Assembly: GCF_030272615.1 (NCBI RefSeq)
Contig: NC_081414.1
Coordinates: 818,350,396-818,414,395 of the forward strand
Direction: 5' to 3'
Length of the DNA: 64,000 bases
DNA from: Cryptomeria japonica
Taxonomy: Eukaryota; Streptophyta; Pinopsida; Cupressales; Cupressaceae
The position numbers were made by a program, and so were the translations under genes. How positions within the stretch are numbered: the stretch's first letter is position 1; each line of letters begins with the position of its first letter. Of the stretch, positions 11,548 to 24,126 are shown piece after piece. The notes under the pieces were generated by a model that was given only the letters and a program-made list of their open reading frames with translations, was not told the origin of the DNA and did no database searches.

Positions 11548-14500
11548 AATAGATATAGATTCAATAAAAGTAAACAATGCTACATAGCGGATGAGGAAGG
11601 AGTAACTGATGACTCTAGAGATGAACCGACAGAAGACTTTGCTAGTGGATCTGGCAATGGAAAGGAATGGGTGTTCTATTCTTTAAAGGAAGATGAACCA
11701 GAATAGGCTATCAAAAATGAAGAAAAAGCCCTGGCAGCAAAAGTTGAAGATAAGGATGAATGGGTAATTGATAGTGGATGCTCACATCATATGACTGGAG
11801 ATAAAGGGAAATTTTATGTCCTTGTAAGAATAAAATGGTGGTCAAGTCAGATTTGGAGATGACAAAGCTTGTATGATCAGAGGTAGATGTATTATTTCTT
11901 TGGATGGTAAGCATAACACTGATAATGTCTATTATGTAGAAGGTTTAAAGCCTAATCTTTTGAGTGTTGGTCAATTGGTGGACAAGGGTTTCCAACTTCA
12001 GTTTAAAGATAGAAAATTTAAAATTATTAACAATACTGGTTTGGAGATTGCAACTGGTATTCAGACTGGAGGTAATATCTTTCATTTGAACACTAGCAAT
12101 AAGACATGTTTGATTGCTCATATTGATGAGAGTTGGTTATGGCATAAGAGGTTGTGTCATGTTAATTTTAATTGTATTGTTAAGATCGGTTCAACTAAGG
12201 CAGTTAGAGATATACCTAAGATTATGAAGCCTCATAATCCGGTATGTAAGGAATGTCAATTGGGAAAGCAAGTTAGAAGTTCTTTTAAGAGCATACATGA
12301 TAAATCTAATGACGTACTTGATTTGATTCACACTGACTTATGTGGTCCAACAAGTACTAGAAGCTTCCAAGGTGATAGGTATTTTATGTTGATTATTGAT
12401 GACTATTCTAGGATGATGTGGGTGACTTTTCTTAAGGAGAAGTCTGAAGCCTTTGAGAAATTCAAGATCTTTAGAGCAAAGGTTGAAACAGAAACTAGAT
12501 TGAAAATCAAATATCTAAGATTAGATCATGGCGGTGAGTTCACTTCTCATGAATTTAACAGTTATTGTGAGACAAATGGAATCAGGAGACAATTATCTGC
12601 ACCTCGGACTCCTCAGTAGAATGGAGTAGTGGAAAGAAAGAACATAACCATTTTGGATGCAGCAAGATCTATGATGATGGAAGCCAAATTTCCTCATATC
12701 TATTGGAGAGAAGAAATAAGTACAACAGTCTACACATTCAACAGAGTTCACATCAAAGGTGAAACCGGTAAGACCCCTTATGAATTATGGTTTGGACACA
12801 CACCTACTATTAAGTATTTCAAAAAATTTGGAAGTAAATTCTATATCAAAAGAGATGATTTAATTGGAAATTTTGATCCTAGATGTGATGAAGGGATATT
12901 TCTTGGTTATTCAATTCAAAGAAAAGCATATACATGTTATAACAAAAGATTGTAGAAAATTGTGGAGAGTGCTATTGTGAAAGTGGATGAGAAATACAGA
13001 AATCATTCGATGTCATATGATAGGGAATCGGCAGTGGAAATGATCATAACTGAACTGACAATGCCTCAACCTGTACAAGAAACTAAGACAGTTATATCTG
13101 CACAATCAGAAAATTCAACTGTGATTGATGATCAGAGCAATGAACCTGAAGTTCAAAAGACACCAAGGTATGTAAGATTAAATAATTATGAAAATCAAAT
13201 TATTGGAGATAGGAACAAGGGAGTTGTGACAAGAAGAAAAAAGGCAAATGAAGAGGTATGCCTTATTTCTCAAATTAAACCAGCAACTGTTATTGAAGCT
13301 TGTAAGGATGAACATTGGTTAAAGGCTATGGAAGATGAATTAGATCAGATAGAAAAAAATGAGACTTGTTCTCTAGTTCCCCGACCTAAAAATAAGAATG
13401 TTATTGGAACTAAATGGGTTTTTAGGAATAAACTGAATGAGGATGGTCAAGTTGTAAGAAACAAGGCTAGATTGATTTGTAAAGGATATTCTCAAATGGA
13501 AGGAATTGATTATGGTGAGACATTTGAACCTATAGCTAGAATTGAAGTTGTTAGACTATTTCTTGCCTATGCAGCTTATAAGAACTATAAGGTTTATCAA
13601 ATGGATGTTAAATGTGCATTTTTGAATGGTGAACTCGAGGAAGAAGTATACATTGAGCAACCTAATGGATTTTCACAAATAGATGATAAAGATATGGTTT
13701 GCAGATTGAAGAAAGCTTTATATGGATTGAAACAGGCTCCTAGAGCTTGGTATGCAAGGTTGGATAAATATCTTTTGAAGCTTGGTTTTACTAAAGGTAG
13801 TGTTGATAGTAATTTATATTATAAGATCACTAATAATAATATTCTGATTATTGAAGTATTTGTTGATGATATCATTTTTGGAGGAGAAGATAAATTGTGC
13901 ATGGAATTTGCTAACAATATGAAGAATGAATTTAAAATGTCCATGATTGGTGAGATGAGATTTTTCTTAGGTTTGCAGATTACTCAAACTGACAAAGGCA
14001 TTTTTATCTGTCAAACTAAGTATCTGAAGGAATTGTTGAAGAAGTTTGGTATGGATAATTCAAAACCAGTAAGTACTCCTATGGTGACAAGTGAGAAATT
14101 ATCTATCAAGGATACTTCTACACCGGTAAATCTGACAAGGTATAAGTCTATGATTGGTGTTCGGTTATATCTAACTCAGACTAGACCAGATATCAAGAAT
14201 ACAGTAAGTATTATTTCAAGATATCAAAGTAATCCTAAAGAAAATCATGAATGTGTAGTAAAGAGGATATTCTGGTATTTGTAAGGAACAACATAATATG
14301 GTTTATGGTATTCTAAAAATGATGATTTCACTTTATGTGCATATACAGACTCGGATTGGGAAGGAGATATTGATGACAAGAAGAGCACTTCTGGTGGAGC
14401 TTTCTTTCTTGGAAAGAAACTGGTTTCCTGGATCAACAAAAAATAGTCATGCATTTCTTTATCTACTGCAGAAGCTGAGTATGTTGCAGCAGCAACTAAT

Positions 14501-14812
14501 TGCACTCAAGTCTTGTGGATGAAGAAAATGTTGAAGGATATCAGGGTAAATTGTAGTGAACCAGTAGTTATCTATTGTGATAACTCTGCAACTATTGACA
14601 TGTCTAAGAATCTGGTATTTCACTCTAAGACTAAGCATATATCAATAAAGTATAACTTTCTGAAGGACAAGGTAGAAGCAAAGGAACTCAAATTGGTTTA
14701 TGTGAAAACTAAAGAACGGATTGTAGATGTATTCACTAAACCACTGTGTAAGGAATCATTTGAGTATTTGAGAGACAATTTAGGGGTTTTCGCCCCTCCG
14801 ACAGAGACTTGA
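11548..14812 (+). pseudogene. Copia pol: protease, integrase, RT, RNase H (broken)
   Basis: The aspartic protease signature WVIDSGCSHHMTG is at about 11761. A frameshift near 11820 moves to the frame used until 14812. Next come the GAG-pre-integrase/HHCC region (LWHKRLCHVNF, CKECQLGKQ), the integrase core (LIHTDLCGP, DDYSR, GGEFTS), the RT (NKARLICKGYSQ, QMDVKCAFLNG, FVDDIIFG) and RNase H (TDSDWEGD, STAEAEY, DNSATIDMSKN). In-frame stops are TAG 11704, TAG 12617, TAG 12953, TAA 14282, TAA 14294 and TAG 14444. All domains are otherwise readable, so decay is by point mutation more than deletion. Pol would reverse-transcribe and integrate the element, but this copy cannot. Confidence 0.93.
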
Positions 14813-15145
14813 TTGATGCAGTTTTTCATCAGTTTGACATGCATTATCAGATATATTATTCATTCCGGCACTGATGAATGGTGCTACTACATAGGGGGAG
14901 TAGTCAGCTTTGAGATTCAGAGGTTTATATTCTTGCTTTGATATTTTTGTTAGATTTCTGAAATTGATGTCAAAGGGGGAGAGATAGTGATGTGAAAAAA
15001 TAAATTCAGAAGAACTTTATAGAGATATCATTCATAGGGGGAGAGATTGATATTCAGGAGATTATTGGTTGTCTTCCACAGGGGGAGTCTTGTTTGGCAT
15101 TTCTTAATACTTAGATGTTTTTCACATCTAGTGTTGCCATCAATG

Positions 15146-15159
15146 CCAAAGGGGGATAT
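15146..15159 (+). promoter_or_regulatory. Polypurine tract of Copia element
   Basis: CCAAAGGGGGATAT abuts the TG of the 3' LTR at 15160. Similar G5-containing tracts occur upstream near 14894, 14972, 15035 and 15080, a repeated-tract arrangement known from Sireviruses. Confidence 0.85.
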
Positions 15160-16382
15160 TGTCGGCATTATGGATGAATTGATTATGTGTTGCATTGATG
15201 TTTTGTCATTGATGTTAACACTAGCTGTTATGGTTGGTTACCGACAAACAAGTTTTGGTTACTGGTAGAAGATCTAGTGTTACTGATAGAAGAGACTATT
15301 TGTTGGACACTTCTAGCATGTTTGGATCTATGGAATGTGATTGGTTACATGTGGTACGTGCTTCCGAAGCATGTTTTGGTCAGATGGTATTGACTTGGTA
15401 ATCAGATGCTATCATACACTCTGGTAAACCCTTACCAGCACTAGTTTAAGGCTTTATCGACAGAGCTTTCACTGAGGAATCTTGACAGGATGCATAATTG
15501 GTGTTGGTGCAGCTTCTAGATGGATTTCAGGATGTTGAAGATGTTATTTGATCATGCTTCAACTACTTGAAGACATTGCTTTGGCATGGTGGACCCAGAA
15601 TAGGTCTGGTACCTATCTAGGTTATGGCCCAGTATCATGATAACATGTACTCTACACGTTACCGGGATGTTTCGGTATGTTTTATGGATTTATTATTGTT
15701 GTTTTGGTCTTAAGCCGACATGGCATATCATTGCAATAGGGATCTATGTAATGATATTATTGTAATATCTTTTAGGTGGCCGACCTAATTGGTGGAATGG
15801 GAATGGAATAAGTGTTCGTGGTCTTGAAATGCAATATCATATGCGAAGGATATTTGGTCGGTCATAGGTGGTCGAATTGGGATTAAGGAAGAGGTCAAAG
15901 GCCTCCAGTATTGAGCTTAACCGAGACTATAATCAGGCATGCTAGATGCTATTTTTGGCAGTTCAGTCTATTGGATTGTTGTCCATTTATCTTGAGATGG
16001 TTGTAGCCTCTTTGTAGTCAGTGAGACTCTTTTGTAATGAGAAATACGCTCTAAGTAGTGTGTCTTCCTGCATGTGCAAGCCCCTAATTGTATCACATAC
16101 TTTCTGCAGAAGTATCATCTGACTGTGGGTAGGCTTCCCACCGTGGTTTTCCCCTTTCTGGGTTTTCCACGCACAAATCATGGTGTTATGTGGTATGTTT
16201 GCTTTGCATTGATTATCTGTTTAATTGTTAAGTTATATTGTTTACCGGTATCTATTTCTATTGGCATCTATATGTGCTTTACCAGTACTTGATATGTTTA
16301 AGGTTATTAAGTGAATTAAAAGTTATAATATGTTAACAACTCATTCACCCCCCCTCTCAGTTGTTCACCAGTTATCCCAACA
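15160..16382 (+). repeat. 3' LTR of Copia element
   Basis: It starts TGTCGGCATTATGG and ends GTTATCCCAACA, 1223 bp, followed by the TSD AATTG. It aligns along its length with the 5' LTR apart from two indels, one in each copy. Confidence 0.92.
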
Positions 16383-16700
16383 AATTGTAAAGTTGTCTCC
16401 TGGACTGGGCCAGAGGTTGGAGGATAGATGCAAAGATGAATAGGTATGTGGTGTCATTGTGCATGACATGTAGTGCTATATCATCACAAGTTGTGTTATA
16501 CTATAGAGTAACTATTTTTTATTTGCAGTCGGTCGTAGTATTGGATGAGAAACCTGAGAAGTCTATTTAGAGGGAAAAGCTGAAGGAGACATTGAATGGA
16601 AATTTGAGTGCATGCAGTGGCAAGAAGATTGCAGAGGAGTCTATTGAATTGGGCAAACATTGGAGGATAAGAGTAGAGATGAACAGGTATTGGGCTCTTA
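16383..16700 (+). pseudogene. Continuation of repetitive gene after the Copia element
   Basis: The module interrupted at 9377 continues (KLSPGLGQRLED) to about 16443, next to a donor (AATAG|GTATGT). After a short intron and an acceptor (TTTGCAG|TCGG), an exon at about 16529-16690 carries VVVLDEKPEK and the third module (KLKETLNGNLSACSGKKIA). It ends at AACAG|GTATTG. An in-frame TAG lies in the new exon. This clean exon/intron pattern argues for a real ancestral gene and against chance ORFs. Confidence 0.5.
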
Positions 16701-16893
16701 TTGTGCATAACAGGCAGTGAGAGGCAGTGTTATACCACACAGCATTTTTTATGTTGTTGTGGTTTGTGTTCGTTATCTGTATTCCTATTATTTCCTTAGT
16801 CGTGTAAAATTCATTTGCCTTGGTCTAGTAGTGTTTGTAGGCGTATGGGTTTAATCTGTACTTACACTCTTGTACAATGTGTCATGTTTTGTA

Positions 16894-17697
16894 GCATAAT
16901 GCAATAGAAGAAAGCATTGAGAAAGAGTCTAGGGGAAATGATGATGGATGTACAAATGCAGACTGTGACCATGATGGGGACAATGGGTCGGGACAGACAA
17001 CTTTTTTAGTATTGTTGTATTACATTGCCATGAATTGATTTGCCTGTGTTTGATGGTCAGCTATAAAGAATTCTATTTAAGCGACCGCGTCCACTCATTA
17101 CTGATGCAAGCAACCATGGAAGACAAAGAAGAGTGAGCCAATGAAGATGTTCATGCTATTGTTGTTGGAGTTGAAGTAAAACTACTAGTGGATGGGGCAG
17201 TGGTTGGGGAAGGCATTGTTGATGGGTTGGGGGAGGGTGTAATGTGTCATACTATTCCAGTCCCATGAGATTGTGCTAAAGTTTGCATCATGAAAGTCTT
17301 TGATGCAAATGCCTAGTTGTCTTGCCCAAGTCCTTTCGTCGATGTCTTGTTGGATTCCCTAAACTCGTAGGCGGTGTGGCCTATTGAAGACCTGGTATGT
17401 TCCCCACCCGCGGTAAGTTTCAAATATGACAAGGTCCCTTCCTCTGTCTTCTCATTCCATCATTTATCTTATTCCAATGTAATGAAATAGGTAGCACTCG
17501 TATGATGTCGTTTGTATGTGGTAGGATAAAGTTGGCAAAACTGTCGAGCCACAAAAAGAGGATGTTAAACGCAACCCTGTGATCATATGGGCAAGTCAGA
17601 GGCTACGATTACTTGGCATCACCACTCCCGAGTTGCATAAGCATGAGAAGCGTAAAGCATTTTACGATGTTGTCAACTCCATTGCACAAACCAGATA
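16894..17697 (+). pseudogene. Further decayed exons of the unknown gene
   Basis: At least three candidate exons follow acceptor-like sites. One near 16896 is acidic (IEEAIEK-like, then DDGCTNADCDHDGDNG). One near 17062-17230 carries stops. One at about 17524-17697 is clean: DKVGKTVEPQKED, then IIWASQRLRLLGITTP and HEKRKAFYDVVNSI, ending at TAG. The last reads like a conserved helical block, but I cannot place it. Assignment to the same gene rests on strand, order and spacing. Confidence 0.35.
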
Positions 17698-17699
17698 GC

Positions 17700-18640
17700 G
17701 AAGGCGATAATATTTTTCAATCTGCATTGTTGTTCCTCTTTCCGCCCTTAAAATAGAAGCTTCAACTAAACTAATATTTATAGTGAGATATTGTGGTGGA
17801 AGATCAGTCTTGATAGACTATTTAGATGGGATTTGGAGATCTTATATTGAGATGGCTTTTGTACCTTACCATAGTTTAAAGCCTCTCAATTATTGTTTTC
17901 ATTTTGAATGAGTTGTACTTTATTTTCAATCTTTCGTGCTATTTTAAGCAACCTAACTACAAAGGCTTGATTTGTTGGATTGTTTCATGGTGATCCTACA
18001 CCATGAACTACCCTTTAATAACTTCAAAAACCTGTCTTTGGTGCGTAACATTTTTAATAATGATAGTGGATGGTAGAATAAAGTCGATGATAGTCGTTTA
18101 TTGTTCAAGTTTTGTTCAAGGTCTCTTACTTATTGCATGCATAGGTTTTTCTATTGCGTATCAATAGGGTTCCTGCAACCCTTTTACGTATACAAATCAA
18201 GCCGAATGTTTGATTGAAATTGTGAACCATGTGCTCTTACTACTGTAACTTACGACAATTCAATATACCATTGTTATTGTTTTTTTTTTACACTAAATTT
18301 GAAATGAATTAACAACAAAAATATAACAAAAAAAATCAATTAAAAAAAGCAGATTTGTGTTATAGTTTCATGGCAGATGTGTAATAAGTTGGATGCAAGA
18401 AGACAAGTGGTGAGTGACGGAGTTATTTTCCCAAAACATCGATTCCTAATTGGCAGGTAACCTGCCACCCAAGTGCCCTCCCACTTGTCAGCTTAGTGAA
18501 CACATTAACTTTTGTATTCTACATAATGCTATTCATGCAAAAATGCAACAGATACCTATTCTTTTCGTGTTGGCATAAACTATTGTTTCCTGCATTTTTC
18601 ACGTTGTCTTGCCTTTCTATGTACTAATACTTCTTTTTTG
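17700..18640. other. No gene recognised
   Basis: Mixed AT-rich sequence with stops in all frames and no LTR ends or repeats that I could identify. It may be intron or 3' flank of the pseudogene. Confidence 0.4.
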
Positions 18641-18654
18641 GCATTATTTGCAAG

Positions 18655-19300
18655 GATGGCAATGGGAAGAGCAGGGACATGAAAAAGAAAGGGTGTTGAA
18701 ACATCTATTCCGAGGAACAGAACGCCTGCTATGACTTCACAGGTGAATGGGATGCCCAATGTTCTCACCTCTGATGGTGGTTTAGGGAAGTCTGCGAGAC
18801 AACCACCAGCACCCTTTGCAGACTAGAATGATGGGATGGATAAAATGAAGTTTGACGCCATGCATGTAGAATTGATAACGTAGAAGGTCGAAATGGCCCA
18901 CGCTGAAAATGAAAGGATGAGGGGGATTGTTTCCGACCTTGAATGGAGATGCACTGAACTGAGTAAGAAATGCATGGAACTCAATAACAAGGTCATGGGC
19001 TTCGACGATAAGAATACGAACCTTGAGTTGGAAGTGCGTAGACTGCAGATGACGAATGAGAGACAGGAGGTAGTGTGTGAGGCGTGTGCTAAAAGAAAAA
19101 AAATCATAAGTGACTAGATGCAGAGCATGCTAGATGTTTGTGTGCAACGCACTCAGTACTGGAAATGGAGGTTCAAGGAGGTGTCTACCTTGGTAACCGA
19201 TGAAGATGATGGGAAGGATGTGCCTCCCCTTACTTCGACCACTGGGGGAAAGAAAAGAGGCTTGTACTGTTACGAAAGTTTTCTAGATGTATATTATTGA
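18655..19300 (+). pseudogene. Coiled-coil protein fragment (broken)
   Basis: One plus-strand frame from about 18823 runs through in-frame stops near 18880 and 19115. It encodes heptad-rich sequence (VEMAHAENERMRGIVSDLE, CTELSKKCMELNNKVMGFD, LELEVRRLQMTNE), then a Trp-containing block (YWKWRFKEVSTLV) and an acidic tail ending at TGA by 19300. This is a coiled coil followed by a short C-terminal domain. It could be the 3' end of the upstream repetitive gene or a separate transposon gene. No family is recognised. Confidence 0.4.
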
Positions 19301-20575
19301 CCTCTGTTGAATAAAACGTCGGCAATGGTGCAGACTGTTTGCAATCAGACATATTGGATTTTTATCCAATTCTTTCATTTAAGAAAACACTTTGAATGGT
19401 TATTTTCAATAAATGTGATTGACTTCACTTAAACAACTTGAATGGTTAATGACTAGTTTCTTGTACATTTTTTTATGTTTTCTGAATGGTTATATGTGGC
19501 TTTTCCACATGTCTTGTATGATGAATACTTGAACAAGGTGATATGTGCCTCTTCAATTGGTTATAGGGTTATATATGTTTGCATATGAAGAATAGTTATA
19601 TGTGACTTTCTCAAATGTCTTTGCTTTCATATATATGTTGGAAATGTGTTCTAAACTTACTTTAGTTGATTTCACTAGAATCGAGTATATTATGTGATGT
19701 CCCCTTCTTATTCTACTATTGTTATGGGGAGTGTACCTTAATATAATTGATAAAATATTCATCATTAGGTGACACTAACCCAGAGAGTAGTGGATGGTGA
19801 GGGTAAACATTTTCAGACCTAAGTCACGTTGGCGGTGCTTCCATGTGCATTTTCAATGAGTAATTCGATTAAATGAACATAAAAATCAATTGGGATGTGT
19901 GTCATATTGAATTAACATTGTCTTGGATGTGAATTAACTACCTTAAAACCCTCTATGATAGGGTTAGAGAAGAGGGTTATGTGACAGGGTTAGAGAAGAG
20001 TAGGGACAATACATATTAGACAGGATCACAAAAATTTTCAATCAGGGAATACAAAGTATGTTAGTCAGGAGGACAAAGATGTGTTCTATAAAGTCATACC
20101 AAAGTAAATATTAAATATAGATCAATGAGTATTTAACTATTTAAGCTTTACCACATGAATAATATGAAGTATAACACGCAGGTTAGTTATACTTGTCTTC
20201 TTGAAACAAAGAAATTGAAATTGAAACTAGCACTTCAAATGAGCAGAGAAGTTTTTAAATTCTTCTATTGATTTTGCCACTGAAATGAGGTACAACATAC
20301 TGTTATGGTATTCTCAGAAGATCTAATATGTTTTCTATTGGTCTTGGTTTCTCCCTTTTATACGAAATCGGGAGAAGCAACGAGCTTCAAACCGTTACAA
20401 GACACCTCTTCATAACTAATTGAAATAATGGAGAAATGAGAGAAGAAATTTGCGTAAACATAATTCAAAACATAAATAAATTTAAAGAGGATTGTAACTC
20501 TCGGATTCCACGCCTAGAAATCTCTGTTACCGGTTTGTAGGCACATTCAGATGAGTCACTTCCCATTAGTAAACT
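19301..20575. other. Non-coding; possible LTR start near 19696
   Basis: No coding signal. TGATGTCCCCTTC at about 19696 resembles the start of some plant Gypsy LTRs, but I found no matching end, polypurine tract or TSD, so I do not call an element. Confidence 0.3.
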
Positions 20576-20579
20576 TCAT

Positions 20580-23500
20580 AATCACTGGGCCACTAAAAGT
20601 TCAGAATGATGGACATGTTCATCAAATGATCTTTCTACTTCTTGTCTGTTAAATTCCTAACCTCTGCAACAAACCTAGCATAGCCAAAATCCACATTTAT
20701 AATCCTGTCTTGAAACACATGAAATCTCTCAACATTGATATCTCCTTCCTCCTTCAAATGTGCAGTGATATTTGCTACAATATGGGTGAAGTCTCTCTTC
20801 CAATCATCAAAGTCTCGGATATGCTTGTCATTGTCCGTGATACGAGGGATAGTCCAATGATTAAATGTGTGAAAAAAATCAATTTTTCGTTCTCACATTT
20901 TTCTCCATACTTCTAACATCATTGAGTTCACTATCAACTGTTTGCACCATTTGCCAAGTTTCTTTATTTTTGGTTCAGCATCAGGGTTTCTCTAACTCAC
21001 CTTGCGTAGTGTGTCCAATGTCATATATGCAAGTTGCCACCTATTTGACAGGTTTTCCAATTTGGGCCTATTCTCTTTGAACACTTCTAACATCTTCAAC
21101 AAAGTTCGATAACTCCCATATATCTCTTCCAATTTCTCAACTATAAAATTGACCCTATGTAGGATAATTTGTTCAAAAACTCACAGAGTTTCTTGTGCCA
21201 GTTTTTGTAGGATCTCGTTATTGGCCGCCCTCATATCTTGTATCTCTTTCTCGTATTTCTTATTTTCTTCAATCCACTCTTTGTTGTCACTTGTTTTATC
21301 AATTTTCTTTGAAGGGGCATGCATATGCAGAATGATTGCCTTATTTTGATTGTTAGGTTGACCTTCCAGCTTTCCTCTCAACATAGCATTCTCAATATAT
21401 AACCTGTTTATTTCATCATTCATATCCTTTTACCTAGCCTCTAGTTCATGTAACTTTCCTTGCATTTGCTTTATTTCATCCCTCATAAACATTGTAGAGT
21501 GCATGGTCATTGTAGCCGTCTCTAATGGAGATGTTTCTTTTATGGATTTGAAAAGTGTTGCCCCCTGAGTTTCCTTTACCAAATCAACCAACTTTGTCTT
21601 ACAAGTACTTTTTGAGCTCGCCCATAAGGCTAATATCTCAATTTTGGGATTATACCCTATTCCACTCACCCCTTCATATGAATTAACTTCAACAATTAGC
21701 ATGGGATCATCCTATTGCCTGACATGATCCAACAAGAATGTCTGTTTCATGGTCATTCCCAGAATTATGAGCATGCTATTGTTTAAAACCATTTCTCTTT
21801 CTTCTGCAAGGGTCAAGTCTGTTTCATCCAATCTCATTTCTTTCAAAGTTTGAGCAATCACCTCTTCATGTTTCGTTTCCTCTACTCCCATGACGTTCAC
21901 TTGTTTCCTCTCTTCAAATTCCTTCATTTTTGTCTTTAACCACAAATCTTTAAATTCTTCACTATGGATGAAATTGTCATCATCAAGGAACCTCATTGAC
22001 ATGGCCACTCTTTCATCACTAGTATTGGTAGGCTTTGTCTCTTTTGTTACTTGGGCCTCATAGCCATGTACCTCTTCCTGGTACCTAGGTGGAACCATAT
22101 TTAATTGATCAGATGGCTCCTCTCTCCCTAGGGCCCTCAATGCAGCAACAGCTTCAAGTGTATCGTCGTGCTCTTCATGCACTTCTCCCATGGATTTATT
22201 ATCTGCTACCTCTTGAATCATAACCCCTATGGGTTTCTTTGGTGGAGCCTTGGCCTTTTGTGGTGGAGATTTCACACCTGATGATTTACCATATATCTTT
22301 TCAAAATTTTGGAAACACAATTCTATTCTCTCCAACCCATCAGTCACGACAGCATAGAACCCGGAGCAAGATGGATCCTTTTGTTTCTTTTCCTCTTCAA
22401 CTCTTGCTATGATTTCCCACTTCTTCCTTCTATCCATAATTTCTCCATTTGATGTGAGATTTCTGATCAGGTCTTCTTCTATCAGTAACTCATGTGAACC
22501 TGACTTAATAATAGAGCCAATGTGGTTTTCAGGATCACACATTCTTTCCTTACCATGTTTCAACTTGAAATTGATGTTTAAGTAATTTTGTAACTTTTCC
22601 AGCATATTGGATCCAACTGAGAATCCACCAAATGTCACATGATCAGGTATAAATTTCCCTTTCCTCCTTGGAGAAATCAGCTCTCTTTCCAACCATAACA
22701 TCTGCCATATAAATTCCAAAAATGCAAGCATGTCCGGTACAAACATGGGCAGAAAATGGGGACTCTGGGGACAACCATAGACCCTAATAATAGTATATTC
22801 CCTCATGTAAAACCAATCTGCAAAATTGTGAGTGTGGCCCTTCTCAGGGTCATAGGCCAAAGGTCTCAATACTTTCCTTATTCTAGGAGACAATCTATCA
22901 ACCACTCCATGAAAAACAGCAACAATACTGCCAACAAAGGAGTCACGGAAGACCTTGCAATCTTAATCCTTGCATCTTTTATCCCACAGGTAACACCAAA
23001 GCTGAACTAGGATCTTGTATCCATTTTCATCCACTATTCCTAATTTCAATCTTCTGCAAATGCCTGCCCTTTTTGAGACAAGATAAGATGACATAATAAG
23101 GAATAGTGGTGGAAATCACTTCTCTTCTTCTCCTTCCACACCACCAAATGCCCTCGTATTCTCCTCTCAATTTTCGAAGCAAAATCAAACTCCAAATTGA
23201 CATCCGAGTTTTGAATTCTCATAGCCATGTACATAAAACTCACTGGCATCCTAGGCCTGGCGTCCTCCCCTAAAATCTAACACAAGGCAAAGTAGGTTTT
23301 CTAGAAATACCCAAGAAAATCATCGATGGGGAATGACTTGCTCCGTGTAACCATCAACTGTCAGTTGTTGACACCCCTTCTCCTAGGATATGGGAGCTCA
23401 CCTTTCTTGTATGTCCTCGAAAACCTGTCATAGTCCATTTTAAATTGTTCTAGGTCTACCTTAGTGAGGGATTCTTTGTTCAATGTGAAACAATCAATAA

Positions 23501-23714
23501 TCGCAGACCTAGTAATTACCACCAAAGGTTTCCCACTCAGCATCCTCACAACATTAGTGACTGGGTCATAATTGTCAGCCAATACTTGAATCAACTCATG
23601 ATCTATAAACACATTTGGCATGATTAATTTGGCTACATCATATGTCCAAGTGTTTGATATTGGAATTTTTTCATTTCTGTTTTTTATAGAAAAACTAAAA
23701 TAGGTCTTTTTCAA
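20580..23714 (-). pseudogene. Unknown large ORF, decayed (about 1000 codons), coiled-coil C-terminus
   Basis: On the minus strand the region opens at 23714 with NTWTYDVAKLIMPNVFID and SGKPLVVITRSAIIDCF, then shifts frame. From 22905 one frame stays readable to about 20600 despite stops at 21712, 21430, 21181 and beyond. The middle has an acidic linker (22000-22250) with a Pro/Lys patch. The C-terminal third is helical and coiled-coil-like (IEENKKYEKEIQDMRAANNE, then KLENLSNRWQLAYMTLDTL). I do not recognise the family. Length and layout resemble the cargo ORF in the element at 27479-35946, so a transposon-borne gene is likely. No LTRs were located around it. Confidence 0.5.
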
Positions 23715-24126
23715 AAAGTGGGATTAAAGAATCTATGCAACCCTCTAAAGTCTCTTTAAAAACACACTAAATTGATCTATCTGCAAAATGAGGCAATGCA
23801 TCTAACGATGATTTTTGCATAGGCCTCTTGGCCGGATTTACCATCCTAGGTTTTTTTCTAGGTTGACCTCCCGTTTTAAACTTTGTCCGTCCCCGGTTTC
23901 CCCTTTTCATTTAGGCATTTTTTTGTACATATTTATTACTTACAAACACACGTCTATAGATATAAGCTTGAGGGAGAGACTGTATACTTACTTACAAGTC
24001 GCCACCGAATTTTGCCCCCGAATTCTACCGCTGACCCTGAGTCGCGAATTATCTGTCCTCAAATGAGAATTTAGAGCTGAAAATAGGGTTATAAATGGTC
24101 CTCAAACATGACTGCCAAATGTGTTG
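23715..24126. other. Short non-coding spacer
   Basis: No gene. It contains CAAGTCGCCACCGAATTTT (about 23995), a block reminiscent of some plant Gypsy LTRs, but without ends that I can define. Confidence 0.3.

Larger units (their letters stand above)
9378..16382 (+). mobile_element. Full-length dead Ty1/Copia (Sirevirus-like) retrotransposon
   Basis: Two LTRs (9378-10547 and 15160-16382) bracket a Met-tRNA-type PBS, gag, pol and polypurine tract. The TSD AATTG is perfect (9373-9377 and 16383-16387). Domain order is gag, protease, integrase, reverse transcriptase, RNase H, as in Ty1/Copia. Several polypurine-like G5 tracts between pol and the 3' LTR (near 14894, 14972, 15035, 15080 and 15150) are a known trait of plant Sireviruses. 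It is inactive: the gag start is ATA, gag/pol has at least eight in-frame stops, and there is a frameshift near 11820. It splits the unknown repetitive gene. Confidence 0.95.

Noticed and set aside
19696-20520. LTR starting TGATGTCCCC
   Set aside because: No matching end, TSD, PBS or partner LTR could be found in the window.
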